The notes beneath the pieces are model-generated. The model was given only the letters and a program-made list of their open reading frames with translations. It was not told where the DNA came from and did no database searches. The translations under genes and the position numbers were made by a program. Below, in pieces: positions 26,221-37,384 of a stretch of DNA of 64,000 bases. Every line of letters begins with the position of its first letter. The stretch's first letter is position 1. Source of the stretch: JBGLNJ01 sp041300525 (GTDB lineage Bacteria > Chloroflexota > Anaerolineae > Fen-1058); assembly GCA_041300525.1 (NCBI GenBank), contig JBGLNJ010000001.1:3410001-3474000 (forward strand), in the 5' to 3' direction.

Positions 26221-27570
26221 GATCTGTGGAGTTTGACCCCAGGCAGGCCGTCCCGCGTCTTCGATGAGCATGCGCGGGCCCGTGCCGTCCCGGTTGATGA
26301 TCCACAGGCTGCTCGTCGGATCAGACTCCGGGTCCGTCGTCCGCTCGAAGACGATCTGCTGGCCGTCGGGCGAGATGCTCAACCTTCCCGCGCCGCCGGC
26401 GTCGCTGTCGTAGCGGAGGGAGGTCAACCGAGTGATCACTTGCGAGGCAAAGTTGTATTCAAAAATGTCGGAGTACGTGCCCGGCGGGTCAGGTGGAAAC
26501 TGCGTAAACTTCAGGGCAAAGAGGAAACCAGACCCGTCAGGCAGCCATTCGATGTCGTGCGCAATCTGGCCACTATAGTCCGGGATGATCACCAGTTGGG
26601 TGCCGCCGGACGCGTTGCCCACAGTGTTCAGGTAGATCCCGCCGACGTCTTCCTTGAGTAGGTACCAGTCCGAGGAATAGAGATACTGATCCTTCGTGGC
26701 GGGCGTCGTGCCCCCGGCAACCAGCTGGGGCGATGCCTTCTCGACCACCGGGAGATCCACGCCTGTGGCGCCGTAGGGCGGGTTGGCGGGGATCTGCCTG
26801 ATGGCTTTGTTCGTTCGCATGGCATAGGCAAGCCCCGAGCCGTCGGCCTTCCAGGAAACCTTGCCGACGCCAAACCCGCGCTTGCCGCCGCCTGCCGACG
26901 TGCGGATCACGGATCCTCCGTTCACCGTCTGACCGAGCTGGACGTCCGCATAGGGCTCCACCCCCGGGTAACGGTACAGCCCAGCGATGCCGATTGAGGA
27001 CTGCAGAACACCCGGCCCGAAATCGGCGACGTCGTCGAAAGTCAACGAGCCCTCGTAGAAGGCGTCCACGGGCTTGACCTCCGGCGCGCCCTGCACGTAG
27101 ACCCATGCCATGTCGTTGAGCCAGTTCCTGACGATGACCTTCACCGCGCCCTTGGGCAGGCCGGCGAGCGCGGCGCAGGCCGGCGAATTCGTGATGCGCC
27201 GGTAGCCGCTCCCGTCGTGGCCGATGGCGTAGACGTCACTCTCGTACCAGGAGCACCCCAGCTCGTGTCCGCTGGTGAAAGCCAGCTCGCGACCGTCGGG
27301 CCGCCAGGCGAGATACAGCACGCTGTTGAGCCCGCTCGGGCCGGGATTGGTCCACAGCAGCCGGTCGCCGGTGGCGTCAGGCGAGATCAGGTGGATGTCG
27401 CCTGTCGAGCGCTTCACGTAGGCGATGATGCCCTCATCTGCGGTGGGTCCCGCGTCGGCTGCGGGCGACGCGGAAGTGGGCTGGCCGCCCACCGGCTCGA
27501 ATACGGCGACGGCCAGCAGAACCACGGCGACGACCAATGTCCAACCTCGGGTAAACATTGACTTGCTCAT
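25492..27570 (-). pseudogene. Secreted TolB/PD40 beta-propeller with IPT/TIG repeats, C-terminus missing
   Basis: MSKSMFTRGWTLVVAVVLLA is a signal peptide. Residues ~45-480 form WD40-like PD40 blades (LAWRPDGRELAFTSG, KVSWKADGSGLAYAM, IEWLPDGSGFLFAL, LSISPDGQQIVFERT). Three IPT/TIG domains follow, each with TSLNPSSAFVGGSAFTLTVN-like starts and GSVVRWNGSDRTTTYVN. The third ends abruptly at ASIPAADI, where the CbiM-like fragment begins. The IPT repeats are nearly identical in DNA. Such proteins are exported surface or matrix proteins of unknown ligand. The propeller may bind polymers. Confidence 0.8.
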
Positions 27571-27600
27571 GCAAAACTCCTTTCGTGGTTTCCTCTATTT

Positions 27601-27702
27601 CTAAATGACCTGGCCGAAATCAATTCGACGATTGTTTCGGCGCAACATGTTGCGCAAGTGCCAGAGCCATCGGGATACTCGCTTCGACATTGTTTTACTC
27701 AT
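27601..27702 (-). CDS. 33-residue ORF coupled to the ATPase-like gene
   Basis: The ATG at 27702 overlaps the stop of the gene upstream (GATGAGTAA), a classic coupling arrangement. The frame reads MSKTMSKRVSRWLWHLRNML then RRNNRRIDFGQVI and stops. It is strongly basic and amphipathic. No family is recognised; it may be a real small partner of the anti-sigma-like protein or a chance frame. Confidence 0.35.
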   Translation of the reverse strand: MSKTMSKRVSRWLWHLRNMLRRNNRRIDFGQVI

Positions 27703-28078
27703 CCTTGCCTCCTTCTCGATACACACACAACTCAATAATGCGGCCGCCCGAACCAGATGGAGCTTGTGCTGCTCCTTCGATCAAAAAGCATCCCCAACCT
27801 CCAGGGGACGGCCGCTTGATCGGCTGAACTTGCTTCGATACCAGGACACGGACAAAAACCTTCTCTTCTGGGCCTGGCTCGTCTCTGTGCTGCATCGCAT
27901 TCCGAATGGCCTCGGCTACACTCTGCCGGAGCCGTTCCAGGCACGGAATGGGCAGGTTCAGCCCTCGTATTGCTTCCATGACTGGATCCAGTGACAGATG
28001 TCCGTGGTCAGGTTCGCTGGACAGGGCGAATTCGCCAAGTACTTGCCAGGTATTGTCGAGCGACGCATCTATGGGCAT
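27695..28078 (-). CDS. Short anti-sigma-factor-like GHKL ATPase
   Basis: The 127-residue protein carries LGEFALSSEPDHGHLSLDPV, MEAIRGLNLPIPCLERLRQS and VAEAIRNAMQHRDEPGPEEK, the N-box region (E-x-x-x-N-x-x-x-H) of RsbW/SpoIIAB-type HATPase_c_2 proteins. Then GGWGCFLIEG and RIIELCVYREG follow. The usual D-x-G-x-G box is missing between VLVSKQ and GGWGCF, so nucleotide binding may be reduced. Such proteins act in partner-switching control. It lies divergently from the NB-ARC regulator across a 232-base control region. Confidence 0.62.
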   Translation of the reverse strand: MPIDASLDNTWQVLGEFALSSEPDHGHLSLDPVMEAIRGLNLPIPCLERLRQSVAEAIRNAMQHRDEPGPEEKVFVRVLVSKQVQPIKRPSPGGWGCFLIEGAAQAPSGSGGRIIELCVYREGGKDE

Positions 28079-28260
28079 CTATGTCCCCCATTCAGTGATC
28101 TGAAGTCAAGTTCGGAGTTGATTTTATTCAACCACACAACCGACCTGATGTGGGGTCACTAGCTGCCCCACCAAGTGACCCAAAATGTGATACAATAATA
28201 CAGGGTTGACCTCGATAGTTTGCTGGCCAGGCTACTTGTGTATGGATGACATTGACCATT

Positions 28261-28288
28261 ACATGACATCATGTACATGACATCATGC
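28261..28288. promoter_or_regulatory. 2 x 14 bp tandem repeat, likely operator of the NB-ARC regulator
   Basis: ACATGACATCATGT is followed at once by ACATGACATCATGC, 22 bases before the ATG at 28311. A direct 14-base repeat in this position in front of an HTH-bearing gene suggests a regulator binding site, possibly autoregulatory. The 28079-28260 gap otherwise holds a TTGACC box at ~28206 with no good -10 partner. Confidence 0.5.
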
Positions 28289-28310
28289 TAGCTGGAGTAG
28301 TGAACGAGAG

Positions 28311-30215
28311 ATGGAGGTCAGAGATTCATTCGGCGCCTGGGTTATCCAGCGGCGCAAAGCCTTGGACCTGACTCGAGAGCAGCTTGCCCGGCGTGTGGGC
28401 TGCTCTGTGCCAGGCTTGCGCAAGATTGAGTGCGATGAGCGGCGGCCTTCCCAGCAAATGGCCGAGCTCTTGGCGGATTGTCTGCAAATCCCGCCCGATC
28501 AGCGTCCGACGTTTCTGCGGGTCGCCCGCGGCCAACTGCGCGCCGAGCGACTGCCGGCGACCGGCTACGTGCCAGGTGGCGGGCAATCGCGACCGGCTCC
28601 CAGTCTGCCCAGGTCGCCCACTCCATTGATCGGCCGCGAGCCTGAATTGGCGGCGCTGAGCAAGCTGCTGTGCGACCCTCGGTGCCGGTTGTTGACACTG
28701 GCCGGCCTGGGCGGCATCGGCAAGACTCGCTTGGCCCTCGAACTGGCCTCCACTCAGCGTGCGCAGTTTCCCGATGGAGTGTTTTTCGTTCCGCTGGCTT
28801 CCCTTTCCTTGCCCGAGTACATCGCCCCAGCCATCGGCAGCGCCCTCGGTCTCTCATCCTCCAGCCTGCTTGACCCCAAGGAGCAAGCCCTGAACCATTT
28901 GCGCCAAAAGTCCTTGCTGTTGGTGTTGGATAACTTGGAGCATTTGCTGGAGGGCGTCGGGCTGCTGGCGGAGTTGCTGGAGCAAGCGCCGGGGGTCAAG
29001 CTGCTGGTCACCTCCCGCGAACGACTGAACATGCAAGGAGAATGGCTGTTTGACCTTCAAGGCCTGCCGGTTCCCCCCCCTGACCAAGTGGATCGGGCGG
29101 AGGAGTACAGCGCGGTGGCACTCTTTGTCCAGAGTGCCCAGCGAGCGCAGGTGGGTTTTGAGTTGAGCGCCGAGGAGCGGCCGTGGGCCGCGCGCATCTG
29201 CCAGTTGGTCGAAGGGATGCCCCTGGCGATCGAGTTGGCGGCAGCCTGGGCGCGATTGCTCTCCTGCCAGGAAATCACCCAGGAGATTGAACGCAATCTG
29301 GATTTCTTGGCCACTTCCGCGCGCGACCTGCCGGAGCGGCATCGCAGCATGCGTGCGGTGTTCAACCACTCGTGGAAACTCGTCTCCGACGAAGAGCGGC
29401 GGGCACTGTCGCGGCTCTCGGTATTTCGCGGCGGATTTACGCGCGAAGCAGCCGAGCAGGTAGCGGGCGCGCCGCTGACCTTGTTGTCGGCGCTGATTTC
29501 CAAGTCATTTATCCAGCCGGTTGCGGACGGGCGGTTTGATTTGCACGAACTCGTGCGCCAATACGCCGGGGCCCATTTGGACACAGAGTTTGAGGATCAC
29601 GAGATGGCGCCAGGTTGCTCCAACAGCTTTGCGGCTCGGAAGGCGCATGCTACCTATTATCTCGCTCTGGTCGAGCAAGCTGTACCCCAGCTATATGGAC
29701 CGGTACAGGCGGCGTGGCTGCAGCGATTGGAGCGTGAATACGATAATCTTCGCGCGGCGCTGACCTGGTTGCTCAAGGCCGACGAACAGGCTGCAACATG
29801 GCGGGCAGAGGCCGCGCTCCGACTGACCGGACCGCTGGTACGGTTTTGGAATAGCCATCATTTCGACGAGGGCCGCCGCTGGGTGGAGCAAAGTCTGGCA
29901 GCCGAAGCCGCGCTAGCCATGCGGGTGCCGCCTTCCGTGCGGGCAGTCGCGCTGGGCACTGCCGCGTGGTTGTTGGCGGCAACTCGCGACTATGACCAGG
30001 CGCAGGTGTTTCTGCGTGAGAGTCTGGAGTTGTTCCGGAAAGCGCAGAACACGAACGGCATAGCCGATTCGCTCGACACTTGCGGGGACGTGGCATGGCT
30101 GCAAGAAGATTATGCGCAGGCCAAAGCATTCTACGAAGAAAGCCTGGCGTTGCGCCGGGCCACGGGCGTGAAATACAAAATCGCGTTATCGCTCCTCAGC
30201 CTGGGGAACGCGGTT
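28311..30215 (+). pseudogene. XRE-HTH / NB-ARC ATPase / TPR transcriptional regulator, C-terminus missing
   Basis: Residues 1-60 are an HTH_3 domain (FGAWVIQRRKALDLTREQLA, VGCSVPGLRKIECDERRPSQ). Residues ~100-400 are an NB-ARC/STAND ATPase: PLIGREPELAALSKLL, P-loop LAGLGGIGKTRLALELA, Walker B LLLVLDNLEHLLEG, KLLVTSRERL and MPLAIELAAAWARLL. A helical winged region and TPR-like helices follow (ADSLDTCGDVAWLQEDYAQA). Such proteins sense a ligand through the TPRs and switch by nucleotide exchange. The TPR array is cut at SLLSLGNAV (about 30215), where the kinase gene on the other strand also ends abruptly. Confidence 0.85.
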
Positions 30216-30460
30216 GCGCCTCTTGCAGGCGGGCGGCAGCGGCTCGCGCGAGGGCCGTGAGATCCACCGGCCCCCGGCGCATGTCGGCGCGCGTCACGCG
30301 CGAAAGCTGCAGCAGGTCGTCAATCAGTTGCCCCATGCGCTGCGCTTCGGACCGGACGCGGCCGAGGTAGGTGCGCGCTTGTTCGTCGAGCCGGTCGCCG
30401 TAATCTTCCAGCAGGGCCAGACTCCACCCGTCAATGCCGCGCAGCGGCGCGCGCAGGTCG
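30216..30460. repeat. Near-identical kinase-core duplication (partner 32851-33095)
   Basis: The segment coding LRAPLRGIDGWSLALLEDYG to LARAxAARLQEAQ differs by only about ten bases from 32851-33095, while the flanking kinase sequence is clearly diverged. The left edge at 30216 is exactly where the NB-ARC gene is cut. This is either recent gene conversion or a repeat that broke assembly. Confidence 0.8.
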
Positions 30461-32478
30461 TGCGCGATGGAATAGGCGGACGATTCCAGTTCCTTGTTGG
30501 CAGATTCCAACTGCGTCGTACGTTCCATCACGCGCTGCTCCAGTTCTTCATTCAGTAGGCGGATTTGCTCCTCCGCCTTCCTGCGAGCAGCGACTTCTTG
30601 CTGGGCTTGTTCGAACAACTGGGCTTGGCGCCAAGCTGCCGCCATTTGATGCGCAAAAGCGGTGATCGTCGGCAGGTCACTTTCAAACAGATCATTTGCG
30701 TGAACCGTGAGTAATCCGATGACCTCACCCTCTACCACGAGGGGCGCGACAGCCGCCTTCGGGGCTTGGAGGACTCTAACCAACACACGTGCAAGCCGAT
30801 TGAAAGGTGCCGGCAATTGCTGTCGGATAACCTCTTCCGTATCTTGAATAAAGACCGATTGTTTCTCCAGGACAGCTTCTCGGAATACACCGATCAGGTC
30901 AACCGGAAAGAGCGCGCCTCCTTTTCTGTGGCTTGTCAACCTCTCAGCCACTTGGATGGCTCGGGATGGAAAACTACGATGTTTGACTATCAAATGCTGT
31001 CGCGCTGAATCGGTGGCAAAAACCACGGACGAAAAGCCGATCTTTTGCAGTTCGTTGGACACGGCGCGGAATATCTCGTCGGGGCAGAGGGATTTTTGCA
31101 TCGCAAGCGCCGCGGTATTCAAGGTTTGGAGCAATTGTCCGGCCCGTTTGCGTTCAGTGATATCGCGTCCGTAGGCATTGACGTACCCCGCCTCCGCGAC
31201 GGGCGCAAACAGCAAAGAATAGATAGTGCCGCCACAAACGGTTTCCGTTTCTTGGATCGCTCCGGAGGCAAGGACTTGGCGCGCCAGTTCACGCCACTTG
31301 TCCGGCAAAGGCTGTCCCGGTTCGCATCCCCAGGTTTGTAGCAAGAGGGTGCTGCTCGGATTGGCATACAAGAGAGTCCCGTCTCCCGCGACCCGCAGGA
31401 CAGGGCTAGGATTCTCTCTTGGAAATCGCGCCAGGTTCCTAATCTCTTCTTCTGCCTGCTTCCAGCCCGTAATATCGCGCAGAACAATCACTCGACTTAC
31501 AATGTGGCCCAGCCAGTCGTGAACCGCTGAAACGCGCAGGTCAAGGATGCGTAGCTCATTCGCATGATGAAGCGTCACTTCACTTTGGCGAGCCGAGATT
31601 GACTGCAATTCCGGCGCTAGTTGCGCCAGGGGTTTGCCAATTGCTTGCGCGGCGCGCATCCCCATCAATGTTTCCGCTGCCGGATTGAGGTCTACAATTC
31701 GGTCATCCTCATCTACGACCAGGATGCCATCGCTGATGCTCCGGATGATGGCCGCGCGACTGACAGGCAGAATGTCACGCCGGCGGAGCAAGGATAACAG
31801 GAAAGCCACCGTGATGCTTCCAACCGCGAGACCGAACGAGGTAGAAACGAATGGCGGCAGAGGACTCACATTGAAAATATCTAGGATGGGACCGAGCATC
31901 GCAGGAATTGCCGCGAGGACGACTGCACTTGCCAGCCAGCCATAGATTTGGCGTGAACGAACCAGCAATCGAACGAGGAAAAAGCAGCCGAGGCACATCA
32001 CACAGTACGAGTATGCGACAAACAACCAATACCAAGCGCCCGCGTCAGATACAGACAAGAATACCGGCGAGTTGGCGACGGCTGCTGTTCGCGTGGGGTT
32101 CCACATCCAACCATGGATCTCATTTGTAAAGATCACGACGTTGGTCAGCACGGGAAAGACGCTGAACAAGAGCTTTGTGCGCAATGTGAGCACAGACCCC
32201 AAGCCACTGTACCGCAGCGCCAGACAGAGGAACGCGGTAGGGGAAACCGTAAAACCTGCATAGATCATCTTGTACCAGAAAACTTTGGTCGCGAGATCGG
32301 GGCTGATACCCTGCAAAGCGCGCGCGAGCGTCAATTCGGCGCAGGCGAGCAACATCACTACGCCGGCTGTCCAGGTTGGCTTGTGCCTGCGCGCGATGGC
32401 GACATAGAGCGCCGTCAAGGCAAAACCGACTGCTGCGAATATTGATAGTGGTATGTCCGCTGTGATTCCCTGAACCAT
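30216..32478 (-). pseudogene. 7TM / PAS / GAF sensor histidine kinase, ATPase domain missing
   Basis: Seven TM helices (LSIFAAVGFALTALYVAIAR ... LSLLRRRDILPVSR) resemble the N-terminal 7TM histidine kinase sensor. Two PAS domains (IIRSISDGILVVDEDDRIVD; PSPVLRVAGDGTLLYANPSS) and a GAF domain (LNTAALAMQKSLCPDEIFRA) follow. Then come a coiled coil and the HisKA dimerisation domain with the phospho-acceptor His in AYSIAHDLRAPLRGIDGWSL. The HATPase domain should follow but the gene ends at RLQEAQP. Its last ~245 bases are almost identical to the same region of the neighbouring kinase. Start 32478 overlaps nothing; it lies 92 bases downstream of that kinase, so both may share a transcript. Confidence 0.85.
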
Positions 32479-32570
32479 ATCATTCTCTTTCCACGTGACA
32501 TGTCACGAACAATCTGATTCCAGATTCCTTAGTGGCATCCCGAAAATCGAATGAATCGAGTGCCAAATGG

Positions 32571-35500
32571 TTATAGGCCGGATCCAGATGACAGAGAAGG
32601 TGGCGAGAGCGTAAAATAGAATGTTGCGCCCTTGTTCGCTTCCGCCTCGGCCCACACCCGTCCGCCGTGACGGTGAATGATGCGCTGGACGGTGGCCAGG
32701 CCGATGCCCGTGCCGGGAAATTCAGACGCTCGGTGCATGCGTTGAAACGCTCCGAACAGTCTCTGTGCGTAGGCCATGTCAAAGCCCACGCCGTTACGCC
32801 GGCGGCCGTCAACCCCGGTTGCAGGATGAATTCCATCCGGCGTTCCGGCTGCGCCTCTTGCAGGCGGGCGGCAATGGCGCGCGCAAGGGCCGTGAGATCC
32901 ACCGGCCCCCGGCGCATGTCGGCGCGCGCTACGCGCGAAAGCTGCAGCAGGTCGTCAATCAGTTGCCCCATGCGCTGCGCTTCGGACCGGACGCGGCCGA
33001 GGTATACGCGCGCTTGTTCGTCGAGCCGGTCGCCGTAATCTTCCAGCAGCGCCAGACTCCACCCGTCAATGCCGCGCAGCGGCGCGCGCAGGTCATGCGA
33101 GACCGAATACGAGAACGCTTCCAGTTCCTTGTTCGCCGCTTCCAACTGCGCCGTGCGTTCCGCCACGCGCTCTTCCAGCTCGGCGTTCAGCCGGCGGACT
33201 TTATCCTCAACTTGCTTGCGTTCGGCGATCTCTTGTTGTGTCTGCTCCCAGAGGCGAGTATTCTGGATGGCGATGGCTGCATAAGTGGTAAAGTGGGAGA
33301 GCAGCTCGGCATCTCCAGACGTGAACCGGCCTGCCGGCGTATCGAACTGCGCATTGAGCACGCCCAAAAACTCGTCACCCCATTTGATGGGTACGCCGAT
33401 GATAGCATGAACTTCATAGCCAGCCCACTGCAGCGATTGACCAGACCAGTTGATATAGTCATCTACGATCAGCGGCTCGCCAGTAGCCCATACTTTCCCG
33501 GCCAAACCCTCTCCTCGCTCAAGGGTAATTCCCGAGCGTTGAGCGGATGCTCTAAATCTAACGGCAAGTTCCAGTACCTGGCGTTCAGGACGGTGCAGGT
33601 ATATCCCGCCACGGTCCGCATGAACAAATCGCACCGCTCTTTCTACAATCTGGTAAAGCAGCGTGTCCAGGTCGCGCAGGGCGCCCAAGTCTTGCGAAAT
33701 CTGGCGCAGCGTCTCGAGTTGCTCGGCATAACGCCGCAGCGACTCCTCGGCTTGCTTGCGCTCGGTAATGTCGCGGCTGTACAAGGCTATCTTGACCACC
33801 GGGCCAGTATCGTCTGCGATCGGATAAAATGTGTTTTCCAACCAGATTCCCCCGCGCTCGTCCTCGAACCGGACCACCTGGCGGGTCTGGATGACCTGGT
33901 TGAAATAGTCACGCCGGGCTTGTGCCACGTGGGGGGGCGAGGATTCGTCCATGAACGTGCCGACCAACTCGTGGGCAGACCGTTGATAGCGTCTGCAAAA
34001 TTGCTCGTTCACGGCCAATACCTGGCCTGACAGATCGGCCAGGAATACGGCGTCGGTCGTCGCATCGAGCAAGGCGCGCGCGGTCCGTTCGCTTTCCCGC
34101 AGCGATTGTTCCGCCTGCTTGCGCTCGGTGATGTCTTGGGCCACGCCGTACAAACGCACGACTCGATTTTCCTGTGCATCCCGGCGCGTCCACCGCCGCA
34201 GATGGATCCACCGCAATTCTCCACTTCGGGTGATGATGCGATACTCGCCTTGCGTCGGCTTGCCCTGCAGCGTGTCTTGCACTTGCTGCCGCGCCCGCTC
34301 GGCGTCGTCGGGATGATAGACAGCGAACGTCCTTGCCGTTTCTTCCCACGTATAGCCCGTGAGACGCCGGTATGAATCTTCGGTGACCCAGCCTTCCCCC
34401 AAGCGGCCATCCAGATCGATCTGGTAAGAGTAAGCATAGTCCGAGATCATCTCTGAAATCACGCGGTAACGCTCTTCGCTTTCGCGCAGCGCCGCTTCCG
34501 CCTGCTTGCGCTCAGTAATGTCCCGATCGACACCCCGAAAGCCGAGCAGATGCCCGTTCTCGTCTGTGATCGGCACGCCCGTCGTCTCGATCACCAGCCG
34601 CCGCCCGTCTTTGTGCAGGCTGGTGTGTTCCACCTGAACGATAGGCTGGCGAGAGCGGGCCGCCGCTTCAAAGGCCGCCGCGACGCTTGGGGCCTCGCTG
34701 GGCAGCACTAGGTCGAGCGGCGTCTTGCCCATGACCTCTTCCGGCGCATAGCCCAGTATGTCCCGCACACGGGGACTGCTGTAGGTAAAGGCCGTGTGAC
34801 GGTTCACTTCCCAGATCCAATCGCTCGACGTTTCGACGAGGGAGCGGAAGCGCTCTTCGCTTTCGCGCAACGCCGCCTGCCAGGGCGGCGGGAGAACCGT
34901 GACCCGCAGCGCCACACCTTGCTCGTTCCACACGCCGTCGTTGTTGCAGCCTTTGAGCCGCAGGGTATACTGTCCGCCGGGCAGATTCGAGTAGCGCCCA
35001 AAGCGCTTGCTGCCGGCATAGTACCAGTCGGCATCAAAGCCCTCCAGCATGTAAGCGTACTGGTTCTTTTCCGGCTGGGTGAATTCCAGCGCCGCAAACT
35101 CGAACTCGAAAAAGTTGCGTTGCCCGTCCAGCGTGATCTCGCGCAGCCGGCAGATGTCTTGGCGCGGGGGCATTTCTATGCCATCTTGCTTGAGGGACGT
35201 GAGCGCGATGGGGGGAACATGGGGGTTATCTATGATGTCGCGCGGGTAAAAGCGGTTAACGCCGTTCAGCCCCCCAAACCACATTTCGCCTTCGCGCGTC
35301 TGCGCGTAAGCCGAGTAAAAAAAGGCGTCCGCTTGCAAGCCGTCGCTTTGCCGGTACACTTTGACGGTTCCGGTCCGGGGATCGAATCGCGCCAACCCAT
35401 CATTCGTCCCCAGCCACAACTGGCCGGTTTCATCTGCGAGGAGGCCATAAACGAAATTGTCCGGGAGCCCCTCGCGGGTCGTATAGCGGGTAAAGGTCTC

Positions 35501-37243
35501 GCCAGCCCGATCCAGGCGGTTCAAGCCGTTGTCGGTGGCAAACCACAACGCGCCACACGCCTCCAGGATCGCCGTGACATAGTTGGAGCTGATACTTGTC
35601 TCGTCCTCCGGGCGATGAACATAGTGTGTGAAAATACCGGTCCGTTTGTCCAGCCGATCCACGCCGCCCCGATTGGATCCCATCAAAGCGATCCAAAGTA
35701 CGCCCTCCTGATCCTGATAGACCTGGTACGCCTCGTTATGGCGCAGGCTATGGGGATCGGCTGGATCGGGCAGGTGATGCGCAAATGTGCCGAGTCTCCG
35801 GTTGAATTTTTCGAGGCCGCCCTTCTGCAAGGCTATCCAGAGAATGTCGGCGTCGTCTCGATCTTGAATAATGCTCCGGATGACCCTGCCCTCCACCAGG
35901 CTGGCGGGGTCGTGCGGATCGTGCGTATAGCGCCGGAGACACTTGCCCGTCGTCCGATCCAGCACACTCAAAGTTGCCTGGACATTGTCACTCGTCGCCA
36001 CCCAAAACGTTCCCTCATCTTCTTCAAACAGCGCACTGACAAAAGAAGAGGGCAAGCTGGCCGGGTCGTTGGGGTCGTGGTCGTAACGGCTAAAAGTCTC
36101 GGTCTCCCGGTTGAACCGGTTCAGCCCGCCGTCGCCGGTTCCAATCCAAACCACGCCCTGGCGATCCTCATAGATAGGCAAGATCACGTTCGCGCTCAGG
36201 CTGTGAGGGTCGTCAGGGCGGTATTGATAGAGCTTGAATCGCTGGCCGTGTGGATTGTATTTGACCATCTGTCCGGCCATCATGAGAATCCACACGATGC
36301 CGGAGCGATCCTGGCAGATTTTACCCACGGCGCCCTGGGGCAAACTAGTGGGATCGCGCGGGTCGTGTTGATACCGGGTGAAGGTTTGGGTCTCTCGATG
36401 GAATTGGCACAGCCCTCCCTCAAAGCAGCCGATCCAGAGTTGGCCCGTTTTGTCTTCATAGAGGTCTGTCACATAGCTTCCACTCAAGCTGGCCGGATCG
36501 TCCGGCACAGAGGCGTAATGCCGAAACATCTGGGTGCTCGGATCAAACACATTCAATCCGCCGCCGCCCGTTCCGATCCAAAGCGTGCCGGCCCGGTCTC
36601 TGAGAATGGCCGTGACGAAATTGTCGCTCAAGCTGCCGGGGCGCTCGGGCTGGTGAACATGGTGGACAAAGGTTCCCGTCGCCCGGTCGAATCGGCCCAG
36701 GCCGCCCATAGACGTTCCTACCCACAGGACGCCGCTCTCGTCTTCCCAGAGCGCCGAGACCGCTCCTTTGCCCAGGCCGGCGGGTTCTTGAGGGTTGTGC
36801 CGATAACTCGTAAACTGGCCGGTGCGCCGATCAAACTGGTGCAGGCCGCGGTCACTGCCCACCCAGAGAGCGCCGGCCCGATCCTCTAAAAGCGCATAGA
36901 CATATTCCCAACACACGTCATCGGAAGCCGTCAGCGGGGGCTGAGAATGGGTAAAGGCGCCGGTCTCTTTGTCAAACTGGGTCAGGCCCCCGCTGGTTCC
37001 CAACCACAAGACCCCGTCGCTGTCTTGCAAAATGGCCGGCACGTAGGTCGCCGAAAGCGAGCCGGGGCCTTTTTTGTAAAATTTCAGATCGTACCCGTCG
37101 TATCGGATCAACCCGCCGCTGCACCCGATCCAGAGAAAGCCGTCTCGATCTTGGATCAAAGTTTGATTTTGGAACCCCGTGTGAAGGACCTGTTCGAACT
37201 GAATCTGAGAATTTCGCGTCTTCATCGTCATACTCCGTTCCAA
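32571..37243 (-). pseudogene. Large reg_prop beta-propeller / Y_Y_Y / PAS / GAF sensor histidine kinase with an internal gap
   Basis: About 660 N-terminal residues form two reg_prop propellers (FLWIGCSGGLIRYDGYDLKF, repeated GVLWIGTxxGGLxRFDRxT). A Y_Y_Y domain (EFAALEFTQPEKNQYAYMLE) and three PAS domains follow, each ending DITERKQAE, then GAF (LRQISQDLGALRDLDTLLYQ), HisKA (YSVSHDLRAPLRGIDGWSLA) and part of HATPase. The first box stops at MEFILQPGLTA. Some 55 residues with the N-box are lost near 32812. The end RNGVGFDMAYAQRLFGAFQ, GTGIGLATVQRIIHRHGG continues in another frame to the stop at 32571. No signal peptide or DNA-binding domain is seen, unlike gut HTCS proteins. Confidence 0.82.
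32851..33095. repeat. Kinase-core duplication, second copy
   Basis: This is the counterpart of 30216-30460, in the same orientation 2.6 kb away. The collapse inside the HATPase domain (about 32812) lies 40 bases from its edge. Confidence 0.8.
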
Positions 37244-37269
37244 GCAAATCGCGCGTCAAGCCGCACGCT

Positions 37270-37367
37270 GAAATTTCCGTTTGCGGCTGTAGGGCAAGTT
37301 GGCAACTTGCCCTACGCACTGGAAAATTCAGTTTGCGGCTGTAGGGCAAGTTGGCAACTTGTCCTAC
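37270..37367. repeat. Two tandem ~46 bp units, each with a 12 bp stem hairpin
   Basis: Units 37270-37315 and 37321-37367 share TTTGCGGCTGTAGGGCAAGT and GGCAACTTG. GTAGGGCAAGTT-GGC-AACTTGCCCTAC is a perfect hairpin; the second has one G-T pair. They occupy the gap between the big kinase and the next transporter gene. They belong to the same hairpin class as 13833-13859 and the MITE cores. Confidence 0.85.
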
Positions 37368-37384
37368 TCTTCCTGCTCGGCCCA

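Noticed and set aside
34796..36889. Forward frame of ~700 codons opposite the big sensor kinase
   Set aside because: The reverse strand has unmistakable reg_prop, Y_Y_Y and PAS domains; the forward frame is its antisense shadow.
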